A stretch of 64,000 nt of DNA from Panaeolus papilionaceus. Taxonomy: Eukaryota > Basidiomycota > Agaricomycetes > Agaricales. Of this stretch, positions 33,691 to 45,709 are shown one piece after another (the stretch's first letter is position 1; the number at the start of each line of letters is the position of its first letter). The stretch spans positions 1 through 64,000 of the forward strand of contig JADNRZ010000019.1 of NCBI GenBank assembly GCA_015501605.1. Reading direction: 5' to 3'. The notes under the pieces are model-generated. The model saw nothing but the letters and a program-made list of their open reading frames with translations. It had not been told where the DNA came from and made no database searches. A program made the position numbers and the translations under genes.

Positions 33691-34240
33691 GAGTCAAATT
33701 TTATTTATTTCATCGTTCACACAGTCTTTTTATCCTCCCTCTTCTCTTACCTTTGTTGGCCATCTGAACTCTCTTCAGTCACGTTCTTTTTGTTTCTTTC
33801 CTACATATACATCCGTCATAATATCACATTTGCGTTCACTTTCCTCTCTCAATACACATCGCTTCGCACTAAACCGTCTGATCGCATTGGCATTTTCATT
33901 TATGTTGAGTTGAGTTGAACGATGACGTAGGATCCCACATTGGGGGAGGCTCGAAGAAGTTTCTCTTCGTGTTGGAGGTACTTCGTGAAAAAATGTAGCT
34001 TTGCATGAGATATATATGAAACAGTAGCCCGAGCCAGTCGAATGATGCTCGTGTAAGTGGGCTTTGATTTGCGCTAGGAAAAACCGTCAAGAGAATTTGA
34101 ATTTGGACCTGTTGTGTTGCATGGTTCACTCCGGAGGCTTTCTTGATGATGTGTGTCTCGAAAGAGCTCAGTTGGATGTAGAATAATGTCTATTTAAGTA
34201 CCGCACCCACCCCTTTCCATCCTCCAGCTTTTTCGGTGTC
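33691..34240. other. Z2 non-coding segment matching 6062-6607
   Basis: Intron-like C/T-rich sequence, then decayed sequence including GAAAAAATGTAGCTTTGCATGAG. No gene is seen. Confidence 0.4.
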
Positions 34241-34406
34241 GAGATCAATCAGAAACCAGAAGCTCCGAGATGGATGTATCCTCCCTCCCAATTATGATTG
34301 TACTCGCTTATTCATCATTGACTCAAGCAGATGAAAATGAGGGTAAAACTCCCCATCCCTACCCAAGCGGATGATGGATCACCCACACGTCTCGTTGCAA
34401 ATCCCA
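34241..34406 (+). repeat. 166-base segment, opposite orientation to 6608-6773
   Basis: It runs from GAGATCAATC to GCAAATCCCA between GGTGTC and GACAACATCGAC. Which orientation is ancestral cannot be decided, because the Z1 copy has lost the segment. Confidence 0.88.
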
Positions 34407-34599
34407 GACAACATCGACCCAAACAAGACGCACAGAGCTGTTGCTGGCCTTTAGCGAGACTTTCAATCCGTGTTTTATGGAAATATGGCTTGAAACGTTT
34501 TACGGGTATTTATACTAGACAAGTAGATACAACTCTCAACAAGGTTTTGTCGTTTTCAGACTCGACCGAGTCGTTGTCCCTCTTCAAAGTTTAATCATG

Positions 34600-35180
34600 T
34601 GACCGTGACAATATTTCTGTATTTGTCGGATGTCACATCGGTTTTCCTTCCTTCCTCTCCCCCATCATCCTCGCCTTCCCAACCACTACGCGTTCATTCT
34701 GGGATCAATCACTGTTAGATATCCTGATATACCGCTACTCTGTGCTATCTCGTATTCACGTTCTCTACGCAAGCCTTTTTAGCAAACGCCGAGGTGGTCA
34801 AGTCCCAGATGCTCCCTAATACATAGTCGTGAGTTCGGTTATTCCTTGTTGTATTCAACTCTGCCTAACGTTTGACCTGTTCAGGTGTAATTACTGGACT
34901 GCAATTCATAATATACCTCATTTTCGACTTCCTCTTGAGCATGTCCGCTCAGTTTTTGCATCATCGTTGGTGGCAGTGACCACTTGCCTGGAAATTGGAT
35001 GGACATCGGAGAAGCCGATGTCTTTCCTGTCTGATATAGCCAAGTGGTATTTTTCTTTCCAACCAACCACTCGTCACGAAAGCTGCTTGAACCATATACC
35101 CCAGCATATTCGGTATGCATCTACGCTCGCGTCGACCACTCCCTGCCATTTCCACTGTCAACAATCGCCCTTGCATATTT
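34600..35180 (+). pseudogene. Thiolase N-terminal remnant, PQ block 7
   Basis: This is the clearest link of the block to thiolase. Near 35108-35145 the frame reads IRYASTLASTTP, and after a one-base shift ISTVNNRPC (to about 35173). This follows ARMAxLxAxIPxTTPxSTVNRQC, which includes the acyl-binding cysteine. The first part has LLANAEVV-like sequence and a GTGAGT donor at 34829. Confidence 0.52.
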
Positions 35181-35630
35181 TCTCCTTGCGTTCATATTAT
35201 CCCCTTGGCCCCATCTTTCCATCACATTGCTCTTTTAGCTCATGTTGCTTTGTTTAATGAGTTTATCCCCGTTTCTTCGCCTCTCCACCCTATCCCCTCG
35301 CCCCCGTTTTTCCAGTCCGCGCGGTTTCCTCTACTTTCATTACCCACTCCACGTCTCAACTGATACATTTTCCAATTACTTCCTATCTTCATCTACCTTT
35401 ATCCCCTCTCATCATGTCGCCTCTCCACCGCATTTATTCTCGCTTTTTAGCCTTCTTCGCTCGACTACACTCTTCCAATTGTTCATTTCTGCACCCTACT
35501 CGTTTCCCTTGTGCTTACTCATTCACGCGCCGCTTCTTTTCGCAGCTCACTCCCTCCCTCCCTTACCTTCTCTTTTATTATCCCTTGACTCGTTCTCGTT
35601 CTCTAACTTATACCAACCCTCTATCCCCAG
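35181..35630. other. Z2 intron-like spacer
   Basis: Strongly pyrimidine-rich up to the acceptor CTATCCCCAG. Overlapping open frames of 80-136 codons occur here in three frames and are compositional. Confidence 0.35.
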
Positions 35631-35955
35631 GTGTTGTCTCCAAAGTCTCTGATGGAGCTACCGCCGTCGTTCTGGCCTGCCACTCCATTGCACAACGCCT
35701 CAGCCTCGCCATCCTCCGCACCATGTCGCCCGCCGCCCCATGTGTATCAGACCTGCCTTGATCGTCTTCCCCTCCTCACCGTCGGTCGCGTCACCCCTCA
35801 TCACCCCTTGCTCTACCCTTGAGGTCGTTCCTCGCCCACTGACAAGCTCCACTCTACCTATCTCTGTGAATACTTCTTGCTATCTAGATTGGTGATTACG
35901 GGCGTTATTGACAATGAGTTCATGGGACCATACCATACCGTGGCTCGTGAGTTCT
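35631..35955 (+). pseudogene. Thiolase C-half exon remnant (Z2)
   Basis: After the acceptor the frame reads VVSKVSDGATAVVLACHSIA and QRLSLAIL, the best preserved G-N-x-S-x-V-S-D-G-A stretch in the window. Frame is lost at 35740. The tail LVITGVIDNEFMGPYHTVAR with GTGAGT matches the other Z copies. Confidence 0.72.
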
Positions 35956-36285
35956 CCCGACTAGTTTTTCGCGTTGACGTTCACTGATCAGCATTTCGCT
36001 TGATCAGGTGTAATTATTATAGATTTTAACCCGAATATCATTAAACTTTTCTCTGTCTGCCCACTCGCATGTTCCACGAAAATCTGAAACCGCTTGCTTT
36101 AACATTTGCCCGCATTCTTCACATGCATCCTTGGATCTCAAACTTTGTTATGCTCCCACCAAAAAGATCACCCTCTTCATCCCCAGCTCATGCGAGCTTG
36201 TAGTTACGCTCAACTGGTCCTCACTGCTCGTGCGGTCGACTGGACGACATGCAGGGGAGGACCACTTAACCAGTGAGTGCCCGTT
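35956..36285 (+). pseudogene. Unrecognised exon remnant, Z2 copy
   Basis: LDLKLCYAPTKKITLFI and SSLLVRSTGRHAGEDHL lie in one frame (36133-36270), followed by CCAGTGAGTGCC. This is the best preserved of the three copies. The family is not recognised. Confidence 0.42.
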
Positions 36286-38094
36286 TTTTCTCCGGTATTT
36301 TAGGTCCCTCATTTCGTCGTTACGCTCAGTGGTGATTATGATTTGTGAACAATTCAACGTCAATCGTTCCCGCAATCCATTTACTGGGGTTATAAAGCCA
36401 TCAGCACCGCAGGGCTGAGGGACTCGTTCGTTCGTGTTTTGTTAGTTCATGTTACTCTTTCTTTATCGTTCTATGGCTGAAATACACCCTCTTCGCCAAA
36501 TCTAGTCTTTCTTGTCGTGTCTTGTTATTTCCCATCGCCGCCTCACCTCATCCAATGCACCTCTTTGACCGTCTCCCACCCCGCTCTTTCCTTACGACAC
36601 GCTCTCTCCTCATCATCACCAGCACTACTGGCCATATCCTTCAAACTAAGACGCACTCTAGGTTTCCTTCATGAAATCGTCTCGCTGGACGGACTTGTTG
36701 GGGATTCATGAATATGCGCGTCTGCGGTGACGAAAAATGAAATGGCGCGTAAATCATATGACTTATTTGTCGACGGGGTGAGTTTTCCATGTTCATTTTT
36801 TCTTCTATCCTACTGATGCAGTGCATGCTAGCCCGTTGTAGCGATATACAAAAATCATCTTCTAATATTTGCATCTGTGTCAGTACGTCCAATATCATTT
36901 GCTCTTTAAACGTGACCTACATCCGCCTGAGTTGTCCATGTGTTTTGTTAGAATTATGGATCGCGACTCTAGCTCCTTCTAGCGTCGTCGGGGAAGGACG
37001 ATGCGGGGAGCGAATGCGTTCGGCGCATCCGCACGAGCTACGAATGGGCTGTGGAACATGATTCGCTTCATCGTGCAGTAGGGATGTTGGTACATCCCGG
37101 AGTTTGGCTAAGCAGAGTGAAGCCTCATTCGCCAAGGATCATGGGTTAATTTTGTGTATTCTTCTTTCTTCGCTCTATTCTATTCTTTTTTCGCGCGCTA
37201 TTCTGTACTCCTTGGTATATTCATCATCAACGTGTCCTGTTCTTAACCAGCTTTACACCCTTTCTTTTCCATCTTACCCTTCTGTCCACGACGTGTTCTC
37301 ATTCTGCCCTTGACCCCGTCTTTCCATTTACTTCCGTCTCTCAGTCCACATCACATCGTCGTCTCCCAAATCATATTTCCTTCAAACCTTCTTCGCGTCT
37401 TCACTTGCGTTCTCGTCTCCCTGTCATACCGGAATTCACATTTAAACCCATTCCTCACAAAATTCTGTTTACAACTCGTACGCGTATGTTTTTACCCTCA
37501 TTTTGCTTTGTCTTTTCGTTCACCTTTCTTATCCTCATTTTTTTTTTGTCGCTCTCAGTTGCGTTGTGAATATGACCAATCGATGAAGCGCTCCTTGCGT
37601 CTTCCTGTACTCCATGACATCTCACCAAAAGATTACCTAGTGGCAGCGAAAAGCTGCGTATACGTAGGTCTATGGCGATGGAATGGGAAGGAGCGTAAAT
37701 TGTACAGCTGATTGAGGTCGGGGTGAGCGTTACATTGCTAAATTTCTTTAATCCTCCTGATGGCGTGCGTGGCCGACTGTCCCCAGTGATATACAAACTT
37801 GCTCGTCCAATCTGTCCAGCGAACCCTTACATTCACGACCAATTGCCCTTTCGACATTATGCGAACCCATCTGAGTTGTCCATCTAAGCTGCTAGAATCA
37901 TGGCTCGCCATTCCAATGGGAATTGTGAATGATGATTTGGTACTGGAGACGGGAGCGAAGGACGGTAAGCAGCTCCCTTCAACGTTGTCGTAGAAGAAAG
38001 TGAAGCGAATGTCGTCGGTGTATCCGCGAGCGATCATCCATAGAACGCTAGCGCCTCGTATGATTCTGCTCTTGACCTTATCTTCAACTCTCAA
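36286..38094. other. Z2 distal modules, degenerate
   Basis: LLELWIATLAPSSVVGE (36940-36990) and SWLAIPMGIVNDDLVLETGA (37897-37956) are the two best frames, each about 20-30 codons. They show that the modules were once coding. No intact gene remains. Confidence 0.4.
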
Positions 38095-38190
38095 CCTTGC
38101 CATATTGTGATTGAGACTCGTATGACTACTGTTTTTGTTAGCGGGAATTAGCATGATAATTTTGGTGTAGCAGTGGGAAAGAGGGGTGAG
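38095..38190 (+). pseudogene. Thiolase C-terminal remnant (Z2 end)
   Basis: The sequence ACTACTGTTTTTGTTAGCGGG and then CATGATAATTTTGGTGTAG corresponds to (M)AAVFVSE..HDNFGV, as at 16385. It is separated by about 1.9 kb from the preceding thiolase pieces. Confidence 0.5.
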
Positions 38191-39299
38191 GAACATTATG
38201 GTTCAAAATAGGTGATTGTAAAGCTTGCTGGCGGGACACAGTGGATACTCATTCACTCACTCAATGGAACAACCGACTACTCTCGTGAGCGATGGGGTTC
38301 AAATACATGAATTCGGATACATAACGTAGAATAAAATTAAAATAAAATATGATCATGTAAATGTGTTTCATTCCCAATTTAGGTTTGAGAATGGCGATTC
38401 CCGCCCAAGACTTGAGTTCTGTCTCGGAATTCAACCGAGTTCGTTTAATTGGAGATGGAGGGGGACACGCGCACATTGACAAACGTTCAAACGGGTATCC
38501 CAAGGGTATAAGGTACTTATTCCGATGGTTTTGGTCCTTCCGAAAATTGGCTTCCTAGTTTGCCTCCGCTTCACTTCACTTCGTACTTTTGTTTGAATGA
38601 CAACGGTAACGTAGGGCATAGACTTTCACATTCGGGGCAGCTGAAGGAACTTTGGCTTCGTGTTAGATATATGTTTTGAATCAATATAGCGTTGCATAAG
38701 GCGCATTTACAAAACGGCAGAGAAATGTCGATTCGTTCACGGTGCCGTGACCTGTTTATTTACGTGAGGATGAGTGTGGTAATAAGAAGCGGATAGATTT
38801 TAAATTTGAATTTATGTCCTTGTCAATTCCATCAATCAGTTGGGTATCTTGCTTCGGGGACTCGAATGTTTAGAGCAGTCCAATTCAGTTTCAGATGATA
38901 TGGATTCAAGTTGGCACCCACACCGTCATTTTTTATATCTCTGGGTTTTGCAACCCGCTTGATTGTCATGAATGTATTGAGACTATCATATTTAGAGGGG
39001 TCATGTCGGAGAATTGGCACTGGGAGCAGAGTCTCCTTCTACAGCGTAACGACCATATGCAACGTACGCATAATGAATCAATGCAAGCTCGTTTTCTCGT
39101 GACCTTGCACCTCAGCCCGTCACTCAAAGAGCTACCAGATACAAGGTAGATGAGCAGTTGAAACGAAACTCCTCCGAGTATTTGCGGAGTCATGTGAAGC
39201 TGATGGGATTAGTATGGGAACATTGCGACCACTCAGTGAATCAAGGACACAAATAGCCAGTTTGTCACAGTCCATCAACGACAGACTGACCTCCCTCTT
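38191..39299. other. Unassigned spacer
   Basis: AT-rich in the first 200 bases (AATAAAATTAAAATAAAATATG at about 38330). A trace of the coiled-coil remnant (AATCAAGGACACAAAT..CCAG) lies near 39237. No gene is supported. Confidence 0.35.
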
Positions 39300-39969
39300 T
39301 CGTGCCTGACGTCATGATGGGATGTGATGTGGCTGTGACAGTATCCCACACTTTGGGCTGACACGCCGTTTCCATTCTTTCCTTCCCCCATCATCCTCGC
39401 TGTCCAACGACCATCCTCTGTTCATTGTGGGCCCAATTCCTGTCTCATATCCCGATATCCCGCTATGCTCCGTCTTCTAGTATCTACTCCCTTCGCCCAA
39501 GCCTTGCAAATAGATGGATGTGGTGGTTGAATTCAGCACCTCCCTATACTTACATAGTCGTGAGTTTCACCATTTTTTGTTGACCTAAACCCCGTCTAAC
39601 ATTTGATCTGTTCAGGCGTAATTAGTATACTGAAAATTTAATACATCATCTTCCCTCATTTCCTCGCATTTTGTGTTCGTTGTCGTGTCGTCGTTGCTCA
39701 TCTTCAAGCGTTCATGTTGGCAGTGGCCTGAAAAGGGATGGATGTCTGGGGAGTACGTCCTCCATTTCCGATATATACAAGGAATCATAAGACAAGTGGT
39801 ATGTTCCTCGTTATTGTTCCTCTGAATCACTCGCCTTCGTCACTCCATGCCGACTGGTTATCGTTTGGATCGTAATCCGTTTATCACGTCTACCAGTGAG
39901 ATCAACGTCTTGACATTTCTCTATCACCGACACCATATCCCCCAGCATACGATTCATCCTCTATATCCA
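39300..39969 (+). pseudogene. Thiolase N-terminal remnant, PQ block 8
   Basis: An intact TGACGTCA is at 39307-39314. ATGGATGTGGTGGTTGAATTC is at about 39513, with a GTGAGT donor at 39560. It is very similar to block 6, so the two probably derive from one duplication. Confidence 0.42.
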
Positions 39970-41079
39970 CGTCAAATCACTCTGTACTGCTCCCAGCCTC
40001 CCACTGTCAACAATCACGCAAATACAAAATAGCAGTCTCCGCATACACCAACCTGCCTGCCCCCTTTCTGCGTCCCGAGAGTGCTGTATCCTTAGTCCTT
40101 TAACCTTATCCCGAGTCTGTTGAGCTGTTGGGCTGTTTGTTCCATGAATTGAAGCGTCCTCTGGTTGGTTCGCATAGGCGACTCTTGGCTCTTCGCGGCG
40201 CGTTACACCCACCCTTCATTCAGCTCTCATTGTATCTATCTTCGCCATCGTCGCCAGCCTGAGTGCGTCCATCCTCACATTGGATACCCGCCACTGTCGC
40301 CTCTTAGATTACCTATTTCAATTCCGACTCTACTGATGCTCATGCACTAGTCACTAGTCTATCCACTCCTTTCGCCCACCCTCTTAGCTTCGCTCTTAGC
40401 TCTCGCAATTCAGTTGTTCACTTGACCCCCTACTCCTATGTGCCCTCTGTGTCTTGAATCTCATGCTACATCCAAGAATTTTCAGCAACGGCCTCACTTT
40501 ATCGCCACGACAACTACCGATATTCATATCGATGCCAGCTTGCCACCTCATCAATCACCGTCATCGCTGTCGCTGCGGGTGCGTCGACCATCACATGAAG
40601 AACTCGTTCCTACGGTCCGCTTGCTCACCTATGCATTCAATCGTCGTTTCGGTCACGTTTACGCCACAACCCACAATAATGCCATGCCCGCCGGGACTTT
40701 ACCTCTGTTCTATAATATCATTTTCCCCCAGAATCCTCATCGCGATTTTAACTCCCTTGCAGTTGAGCCATGGTTGAACGTCATCGACGTGGATATTTAA
40801 TGTTTCATGTGTTCTTGGTGGGTTGACGTTAGCAGGCAATCAGAGAGGTGATGTCCTGGAAGCGGCGGACGAGGGAAAGGGCCAGGATGACCCAGACGTT
40901 TGACTGTGGGAGCAAGCGGCGCTGAATGTCCGATGATAGCGCCCTAGCTTTGGACCCGGGTTTTTAATTTATACAGAGCGTGTACGAGAAAGGGAGGGTG
41001 TAAAGTCGCCGAAGATCAGATCCCGGTCGACGACCTGAGTTGGACTGACATCCGCAAATTAGACATCTCCGGTGGTTTT
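39970..41079 (+). pseudogene. Unrecognised gene remnant with possible membrane segment, copy 4
   Basis: LSLRVRRPSHEELVPTVRLL (40570-40629), then NAMPAGTLPLFYNIIFPQNP and HRDFNSLAVEPWLNVIDVDI, one open stretch of 120 codons. With copy 1 this is the fullest version. The upstream membrane segment is frame-shifted. Confidence 0.45.
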
Positions 41080-41338
41080 CGATCAGTTGAGTTAATCGAT
41101 GGCAAGTTCAGAATAGATTAAATAAAAGATTGGAAGGTTCTGAGTTAGATTAGACAATCGCCTGGCATCCTGGTCGGCTGACAGGTGAAATGCATGAGGT
41201 GGATGTCCACATTCTGCAAATCGTGCCCAGGTACACGTTTTCTGTTTTCCTTCTTACCGTCATCTTGTCCACATCGACTTCTTGTCCGTGCCGAGTATCT
41301 GCCTATCTCTACGATTCTTAACGCAGTATTTTACTCCA
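41080..41338 (+). promoter_or_regulatory. Upstream region of GTPase 3
   Basis: Nearly the same as 29936-30199, including TTAAATAAAAGATTGG and the TTTTCTGTTTTCCTTC tract. It shows that the short promoter of GTPase 1 is the derived state. Confidence 0.42.
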
Positions 41339-42498
41339 ATGGCCAGTACTTCAACGAGGAAATATGAAAATCTCCGGGTCACTGAGCCTGCTTCTGTTGT
41401 ACCAGTCGGAGAACGCAGCGAAATCAATGGTATGGTAGTGCTGTGAGTGAACACGTATAGTTGTTCTTCTACAATTATACCTCTGACATCGTTCTGACTA
41501 TAGCATCATGGGTCCAACGGGATCAGGAAAAAGCTCCGTGAGCATACATTTAGCACTTTTCACGGAATAATCCTCATGATTCTGATTGTCCATTTTTGTT
41601 TTGAATGTCTAGTTCATAGAAGTGCTTGGCCTCAAGGGCACCTCAAAGATATCAAGTAACGGCCTTGATGGCTGCACACAAACAATATCTGCCTACCATT
41701 TAAACCATGTCACTTGCCGTGGTTCTGTGATTTACCTTGTGGACTCGCCTGGCTTCGCAGATAGCAAGATATCGGAGATGTCCATTGTCAGCATGTTACA
41801 GAGATGGAGAAAAGACAACAATACGTGAGTCTTCTTCTACTTACTGTTCTGGCTTATAGCCTTTTTCTCAATTTTCATCATTATGTGGACCACTAATGAA
41901 ATACATCCTTCATTAGTTATTTTCATTGCATATTTTACTTCACACCAATCACATCTGTTCGGTTACCAGGAAGTCATCGACAGGTTCTAAAAACATTCCA
42001 GGTGCTCACTGGTGTCAGGACAGCAACTGACATAAGGATAGTAACAACGATGTGGGACAATATATCGGGTGAGGGCCCAGCAACACGTGCAGAGAAGACA
42101 TATGAACAGCTTTGGGATAATATATGGAAGGTTTCTTGCTTTCTTATCTGTTAGTCTGATCCAGTTCTAATCAATGCATTCATTCATCTACTTAGGATTT
42201 CATTGAAGCTGGAGCTCAAATCACAAAGTTTTACAACACAAAGGAATCAGCACTGTCTGTTCTAGATGATGCTGTTGGACAGGGAACTAACAGAACTTTC
42301 TCCATAGAAGGTCATCAACACAACATCAAATCAAGTCCATTTGCAAACAACCTGCTCACTGACCTCCAAAATCGAATCCAGAACCTGCATTCCCATATAC
42401 CAACCCTCCAGGATGAGCTTTCTCATGCTGAAGCACAGGGTGATGAGCTGCTCGTTTCAACACTTCGTCCAAGGATTGAAGAAGCCGAGAATGATCTG
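41339..42498 (+). pseudogene. GTPase 3, 5' part, interrupted by a transposon
   Basis: Exons are 41339-41442, 41504-41537, 41613-41824, 41917-42130 and 42196-42498 (truncated), all in phase. They carry GPTGSGKSS, DGCTQTISAY and DSPGFADSK. The G4-position phrase is TTMWDNISG, against TxMWDNIWG in the other copies. The frame enters the transposon after GAGAATGATCTG and stops four codons later. A product of about 293 residues with an intact G domain but no tail is therefore possible. The rest of the gene lies at 54773-55240. Confidence 0.85.
42497..42498. other. Target-site duplication TG, left
   Basis: TG precedes CATCAGG here and follows CCTGATG at 54771-54772. Removing one copy together with the element rejoins the GTPase frame as GATCTGGCACGA, matching the CTGGCTCGA of copies 1 and 2. 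Confidence 0.85.
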
Positions 42499-42510
42499 CA
42501 TCAGGAAAAT

Positions 42511-43003
42511 TGACTTGGCTCGAAAAGACTCGAGGAGTCTCCACAAGTCTCCTGGAGATCTGAACCGATCAAAGTTATCAGGAAATATCCCAAAGTCATA
42601 ATGGTATCAAGTGCCACTTTGTACGTACTCCCAATAGCTTTCGTTTAGCTTTGGTACGTCTTTCTAGAGCCTTTTGTATGACTCCATATGGTCTCTTTTA
42701 TAACTTTTCAATATCTTTCGGTTTACACAGGGAGGTCTTTCTTATAGCTAAAGGGAGACATTACAAAACTCTGCGAATGCTTTTTAAAAACTTCAGGAAG
42801 ACTTTTGGTTAGCTTTTCACATGTCATGAAGAAACTTTGAGAGATCACTTTGAAGCTTCCAGGAGTCTCGCACAGGACTTCTAAAAATCTCAAAAAAGTC
42901 TATTTGTTGTACAAGTAGGGAGGTGGGGTTATCTAAATAAAAACGTGCATATCCGGCAAAATCCGGCAAAATCTAAAAAAGCGGTCCAACATATCAAGAG
43001 AAT
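42511..43003. repeat. Left subterminal repeat region of the transposon
   Basis: Non-coding. Motifs include GAGTCTCC, AGTCTCCTGGAGATC, CTTCCAGGAGTCTCGC and AAGACTTTTGG at irregular spacing. In related elements such motifs bind the transposase; binding here is inferred. Confidence 0.6.
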
Positions 43004-45143
43004 CTATTCCTGCACCATTCTGTCCCTCAAGGCATTGACATCAACATCCATCTTTTCACCACAATACTCAGGAACCAAATGGACGAACTGGTTGCTATTT
43101 CAAAATTTATTAATTACTGCAACATCTTATCATAAACAAGGAACACTTACGATGCCTTCATGAATATGGTTTGGATTTTCTTGGCGGCCCATCTAGGAAC
43201 TTGAGATTCGATCGAGTCCCAATGATGGGAGAACATCTTGTAACTTCAAAGCAGGTCATGAGAAAATGTTCCAGAAGTGAAATTTATCAAATACTCACAG
43301 GCTGCTTGTAATGTCTTCAGTGAAATGGGGAGGGCTTCCTGCCAGGGGTGTCCCACTTGCATAGTCCCGGATGGCATGTGAAATCTGGAATTAGACCTCA
43401 TTATTTTATGTTAGAACTGTAAAATGAGAATACATACAGCTGCGCAGGCTAAGAAAACCATTGAGGGGGGTATACAGTTCTCAGTTTTGATTTTCTCCGA
43501 GGTAACGTCTGATGTCGAGCGATGACCGCTATGTGGAAACCAGACATGCTGAATGACTTCCGGAATCAATGGATGGCCGAATGGGTCTGCCCTGTCGATG
43601 GTGCGATTCTAATAACATGTGAGCAAAACAAAGCACCAAGAATCAAAACGAACCTCGGTGTCAACGGTGCCAAATGCGAAATTGGAGCCCTGACTCAGCC
43701 ATCGGACGAGATCCGCAAGTGCCGCCTGGCGCTTACTGTAGTTGCCAAATCCATAGTGGTGAGCCACTTTTTCTCGCGCCCACGAGACGACGATGCTGAA
43801 AAGGCCTGTACGCCCATTCGTATACTGTGGAGATGCAACAACATGGGAGGGATTGGGAATAGAAACATGTAAAGCGTGATGGTGTTAGTGCAGCTGATGC
43901 GAGAAACGTAAGCGAGAAATGTACCAGCTTTGCTCCAGATTCTATCTTTGTTGAGGACGAAGAAAATGATTGCCAACCCGCAAGGAAGAGTTTGTCGTCT
44001 TTGAAGCCATCTTTGGAAGAGAGAGTCTTGATTTTGTTCCACGCGTACTTTTGACGAACGTAGCTGCTCGTCCCAGGGAATGGGGTGCGGTCGTAGATGA
44101 CGAGATAGCGGAAATACCTTCTTACCCTTTCACCAAAGTGCTTAGCGGGTGTCTTTTCGGTGCCTGCCTTCTTGGAATTCTTTTTTCTGCGTTGATGCAA
44201 CTTATCCTTACCAACCCTTCCTCCGACCTTGACGTCAACCTGAGGAAAAAGAATTAGAACAAAAAACAAGAAAATGTGGACAAGGGAATATACGCCATCA
44301 CGATCGTCTTCCTCCTCCTCCTCGTCATCGTCCTCGTCATCGTCCTCATCATCGTCGTAGTCCTCGGCGTCGTCCTCTTCATCGTTTTCGCTCTGTTGAT
44401 GTTCCTCGCGCTGGTCTTCCTCCTCGTCGTCATCCTGCCTTCCCTGATTTTCATCGACCTCATCGACATCCAAGGAAAGCTCGTCTACAGTGAGCATCAA
44501 GTGTTAGAGCAGCACGACAACGACTTACATATTTTTTACGCTTTGGGAGTTTGCCGTTTTCAAGCGACTTGATGATAAGGCTTTCGCCCTCGTCCGTGCC
44601 ATCGAAAGTATCGTCAAAAAGGTCACCTGAAACTCGGTTATCACCGTTATCAGTTGGAATAGAAAGACGCTAGCGATTATGTGTGATCGCACACACCTTC
44701 CTCGTCAAGCATTCGGGAATTGGCATTAGCAATGGCTACAAAACAGGAGTTAGCAGCTTGATTGCTTTACAGTGAGATAACGCACAGTTTTCGTCGTCGT
44801 AGTCGTCGTAGTCGTCACCTTGATCTTGTTTCGACCTCTTTTTTGCCCTCACGGGTTCCGAGTCCGCTTCCACAAACTCCTCCTCACTGGAGACATCTTT
44901 GGCGATGGGGCGTTTTCGCTTGCTGCTGGTGCTGGCCTTGGAAGGCTTGGAAGAAGCTTTGGAAGACGCCTTGGATGAAGGCTTAGCTTTGGAAGACGGC
45001 TTTTGCTTCGATTTCGGCTTGCAAGTGGTTGTAGCGGCGGCCTTATTTTGGGGTTTCCTGCCTCCGTTTCTGGTATTCCGGCCTCCAGAAGAGCCTGTTT
45101 CGTCAGTGACGTTTTCAGGAGTCTTGCTTCGACTTGAGGGCAT
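43004..45143 (-). CDS. DUF6532-type nuclear-looking protein gene (transposon cargo)
   Basis: Start ATG is at 45143-45141. Exons I can place on the minus strand are 45143-44786, 44735-44697, 44626-44529, about 44480-43925 (containing an intron near 44298-44247), 43824-43654, 43608-43438, 43384-43299, 43243-43151 and 43094-43004 (stop). The N-terminus is Ser/Lys-rich (KPSSKAKPSSKASSKASSKP). It is followed by an Asp/Glu tract (DYDDDEDDDEDDDEEEEEDD) and a basic stretch. The C-half has HHYGFGNYSKRQAALADLVR, RTIDRADPFGHPLIPEVIQH and KMFSHHWDSIESQVPRWAAK, which I recognise as the DUF6532 pattern of Agaricomycetes. Its function is unknown. The phase at the acceptor near 44489 does not fit the acidic frame as drawn, so one junction is unresolved. 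Confidence 0.6.
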
Positions 45144-45709
45144 GAATAAGGAGTTGGGAGTAAGCAAAAACGTTGTTGAATGTTGAAAACGTATTAGTTT
45201 GCCACGTAACATGACAAATCGGCTCACCGTCACACGCACTCCTGAATGCCTGCTCGTTCGCCGACCTCATTGCACAGGTAATGTAGTGAGCGCCGCATAT
45301 ACTTCGAGTTTTGAGAACATGGTGAAGGTCAAGATGAAACTCATTACGGATTTCCACGAATGATTATTGTTTACATCGTCTCAATTTCTCACAGGCAGTT
45401 GTTTAATGATACCGATGTCAATCTCATTTAATACTTTCTAATCTAGATTTATTGGCTCAATGGGTGTTTCTTCTTTTCAAAGCAGGCCTCGCGTGGCTTG
45501 AATCTGAATGTATTTGTGTCCCGATCCGTCAAAAAGCGGGGTAATTAATGGTTCAATGACGATATGCGGAGCATCATGATTGTTCCGCATATGCATATTT
45601 ATTTTTATCAATATTTATATATTTGAGAACACGTAGCATTCAATGATCAAGTTGAAGAACAGTATACATCGACGAGCAGAAAAAGCAGAAAAAGAGCAGA
45701 GAGGCGTCG
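45144..45709. other. Intergenic, transposon interior
   Basis: AT-rich in the second half (CATATTTATTTTTATCAATATTTATATATTT near 45595). It probably holds the DUF6532-gene promoter on its left and the end of the next minus-strand gene on its right. No ORF is supported. Confidence 0.4.

Noticed and set aside
44276..44572. Plus-strand ORF of 98 codons rich in Leu/Ile/Val, looking like a multi-pass membrane protein
   Set aside because: It is the antisense reading of the Asp/Glu tract in the DUF6532-type gene; GAC/GAG repeats read as GTC/CTC on the other strand.
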